In this document: positions 6,469 to 7,863 of the stretch, piece by piece
Layout of the letters: each line of letters begins with the position of its first letter
How positions within the stretch are numbered: position 1 is the first letter of the stretch
From: Phycisphaerales bacterium
Lineage (GTDB): Bacteria; Planctomycetota; Phycisphaerae; Sedimentisphaerales; Anaerobacaceae
Assembly: GCA_003533825.1 (NCBI GenBank)
Contig: DQCG01000363.1
Coordinates: forward strand, 1-7,863
DNA length: 7,863 nucleotides
Direction: 5' to 3'
Made by a program: the position numbers and the translations under genes
The notes under the pieces: model-generated
What the model was told of the DNA's origin: nothing
Databases searched by the model: none
The model's input: only the letters and a program-made list of their open reading frames with translations

Positions 6469-7428
6469 TCAAAACTTTAATTGCCCGGAATCTTTTTCTG
6501 TTATGCCGCTTTGAATTTCAGCGAGCCACCTGTCCGATTTGGATTTACTGTAGCCCAGGAAGGCGGAATCTTTATCGTGACTTTCAAATGCTTTGCAGGC
6601 TCTGTGCTTGTTTACATTGGCATAGCAGTAAACACAGCCGTGCGGGCAGGTGTCGTAGGTGCCGATATCGGAGCTTTCCGTGCAGCCGCACTCTTTCCTT
6701 GTCGGCTTTTCTTTATACGCAAGCCCTTCGGGAAAGAATAAGCTCTCAATAACACTACCGTCTATGCAATGGCCTTTTTGAATGCGGTTGTTTACTAAAT
6801 AATCGCCGCAGCATGAGAACATCCGCATGCCGTGACGGCTTGCGGTCTCGGACAATTCGTTTGCCAGGTCGATTTTGAAATCTTCGCCACAATTGGTAAT
6901 TTTCACGCCTGCCGTCTTTTCAAGCTCTCCGAAGTTGCGTTTGACCTTGCCGTATTCTGTCACGAAGCTAAAGTAACAGCGCTCAACCAGGCCCTCGAAC
7001 TCTAAAGCAAGCTCTTCGAAAGCTTTGATGTAAAAGTCACGGCCACAAAGGCTGGAGATGATGATTGGATCGAATCGCCAGTTTATATGCCGCGGCGAAT
7101 ACGTTCTGCTGAGCTGCTTTAAGCCTTCAATCGCAGCCTGTCTTTCCACATTGCTTTCAAAAACCTCCGGCAGAGCGGTAACGGTGTAGTTGAAATAGAA
7201 TTTGTATCCCATCTGGTCGATAACTTTCAGGTTCTCAAGAAAGGGATTGAAATTCTTGGACCAGAACACAAAGCAGACAACATCCGTGGGCTTTAGCAAT
7301 ACGATATATTTTCGGCCGCCGAACGGATTTACTACACCGGCAAAACCATCTTCGAGCCGGCGCATAAACCAGTCGCCGTAAAACGCCGGGATATCGGTTC
7401 TGCGCGATACTGATATAATTCTTTTCAT
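6469..7428 (-). CDS. DUF1848-family protein, probable iron-sulfur protein
   Basis: The 319-residue product starts with IISVSRRTDIPAFYGDWFMRRL (residues 4-25). It continues with VVNPFGG (32-38), VFWSKNFNPFL (54-64), INWRFDPI (115-122) and GHCIDGS (219-225), the ordered landmarks of DUF1848 (PF08902) as I know the family. Near the C-terminus lie Cys247 and Cys249, then CPHGCVYCYA (261-270), whose CX3CX2C spacing equals the cluster motif of radical SAM enzymes. That motif is normally N-terminal. A radical SAM-like or other iron-sulfur function is inferred; the substrate is unknown. The protein is soluble, with no signal peptide or membrane segment. The ATG at 7428 is chosen because the family starts right at the ISxSRRTDIP motif; no good ribosome binding site precedes it. 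The gene is convergent with holA, and a weak promoter may lie at 7464-7492. Confidence 0.85.
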   Translation of the reverse strand: MKRIISVSRRTDIPAFYGDWFMRRLEDGFAGVVNPFGGRKYIVLLKPTDVVCFVFWSKNFNPFLENLKVIDQMGYKFYFNYTVTALPEVFESNVERQAAIEGLKQLSRTYSPRHINWRFDPIIISSLCGRDFYIKAFEELALEFEGLVERCYFSFVTEYGKVKRNFGELEKTAGVKITNCGEDFKIDLANELSETASRHGMRMFSCCGDYLVNNRIQKGHCIDGSVIESLFFPEGLAYKEKPTRKECGCTESSDIGTYDTCPHGCVYCYANVNKHRACKAFESHDKDSAFLGYSKSKSDRWLAEIQSGITEKDSGQLKF

Positions 7429-7463
7429 AACTGTTCGATCTTCACATTTGTTTATTGCACTCT

Positions 7464-7492
7464 ATCTTATTGAACAACAGCTTCGAGCACAA
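7464..7492 (-). promoter_or_regulatory. Weak candidate promoter for the DUF1848 gene
   Basis: On the minus strand TTGTGC (7492-7487) and TAAGAT (7469-7464) are separated by 17 bases. The -10 box matches four of six consensus bases and the -35 only three. Position and spacing fit, but this is a low-confidence call. Confidence 0.3.
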
Positions 7493-7517
7493 ACACATTC
7501 TCTATCCGGCAAAGACC

Positions 7518-7546
7518 TTGACGCCCGGAACGAATTTTAATAAAGT
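7518..7546 (+). promoter_or_regulatory. Candidate promoter for the Sde182-like gene
   Basis: TTGACG (7518-7523, five of six) is followed after 17 bases by TAAAGT (7541-7546, four of six). A start near 7553 would leave a leader of about 60 bases before the ATG at 7613. Confidence 0.5.
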
Positions 7547-7612
7547 TTTAACCTATACAGATATCCGGTCCGCCCGAGGCAGAGCCAAAAGATCTATATT
7601 TGGAGTTGAACT

Positions 7613-7863
7613 ATGAAACGTTTGCTTTTTTTGATAGTTATTTTAATGATATCCCATAAGAGCTTAGCCGAACAGGAGGTTGCTTTCGAACAGCTTGACA
7701 AGCCGCGTGTGGTTGTGCTGACGGATATCACAAACGAGCCGGATGATGAGCAGTCGATGGTGCGATTCCTGGTTTATTCCAACGAATACGACGTCGAGGG
7801 CTTAATAGCGACAACATCGGTTTGGCTCAGAGACAAGGTTCGGCCAGAAAAGATACGCGAGCG
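7613..7863 (+). CDS. Secreted Sde182/DUF1593-type nucleoside-hydrolase-like protein, N-terminal part
   Basis: The frame is open from ATG 7613 to the window end (83 codons plus two bases). Residues 1-19 are a signal peptide (MKRLLFLIVILMISHKSLA). The mature part begins with KPRVVVLTDITNEPDDEQS (30-48), then VRFLVYSNEYDVEGLIATTS (50-69) and VWLRDKVRPEKI. This is the N-terminus of the family known as Sde182 nucleoside-hydrolase-like (PF07632, formerly DUF1593), where the Asp-rich TDITNEPDD segment parallels the calcium-binding aspartates of nucleoside hydrolases. Family members are exported and often occur with polysaccharide-degrading genes; the real substrate is not settled. TGGAG at 7601-7605 lies seven bases before the ATG and fixes the start. 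The rest of the catalytic domain and any C-terminal beta domain lie beyond the window. Confidence 0.8.
   Translation, partial: MKRLLFLIVILMISHKSLAEQEVAFEQLDKPRVVVLTDITNEPDDEQSMVRFLVYSNEYDVEGLIATTSVWLRDKVRPEKIRE

Noticed and set aside
6481..6741. Plus-strand 86-codon frame inside the DUF1848 gene
   Set aside because: It is opposite the conserved cysteine-rich part of DUF1848 and has no ribosome binding site.

Overview
The window looks like a chromosomal segment from a bacterium of the Planctomycetota, most likely the Phycisphaerae/Sedimentisphaerales side. This is inferred from the combination of a secreted PD40-repeat protein with a dockerin-like tail, an ECF sigma factor of the 'TTHWS' type, a secreted Sde182-type nucleoside-hydrolase-like protein and the style of the GyrA sequence. 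No single gene proves it.

Left part (1-2332): a truncated ECF-type sigma factor runs leftward off the edge (1-169), with a strong sigma-70-like promoter at 285-313. Diverging from it is a secreted beta-propeller (PD40) protein ending in a dockerin-like calcium-binding module (465-1568). Just behind its stop lies a decayed second copy of the dockerin module (1569-1750) with stops and a frameshift. A small cysteine-free secreted protein of unknown function follows (1814-2332).

Middle (2333-2754): a 422-base gap holds a weak hairpin after the small gene, a 71-base GC-rich nested inverted repeat that can fold in two ways, a good intrinsic terminator with seven T, about 140 bases where nothing was recognised, and a TTGACT-17-TATTTT promoter for gyrA.

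Core part (2755-6434): gyrA (DNA gyrase subunit A) and holA (DNA polymerase III delta subunit) share a four-base GTGA stop/start overlap and probably one transcript, which couples a replication topoisomerase to the clamp loader. GyrA carries Gln and Gly at the two classical quinolone-resistance positions and ends in a Lys/Ser-rich basic tail.

Right part (6435-7863): a DUF1848-family protein on the minus strand converges on holA and carries a C-terminal CX3CX2C cysteine set. It is followed on the plus strand by the first 83 codons of a secreted protein of the Sde182/DUF1593 (nucleoside-hydrolase-like) family, cut by the window end. No tRNA, rRNA, CRISPR array, transposase or phage gene was seen. 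No clearly new multi-gene system is visible. The most unusual items are the decayed dockerin copy, the foldable intergenic repeat, the GyrA variations and the DUF1848 cysteine layout.
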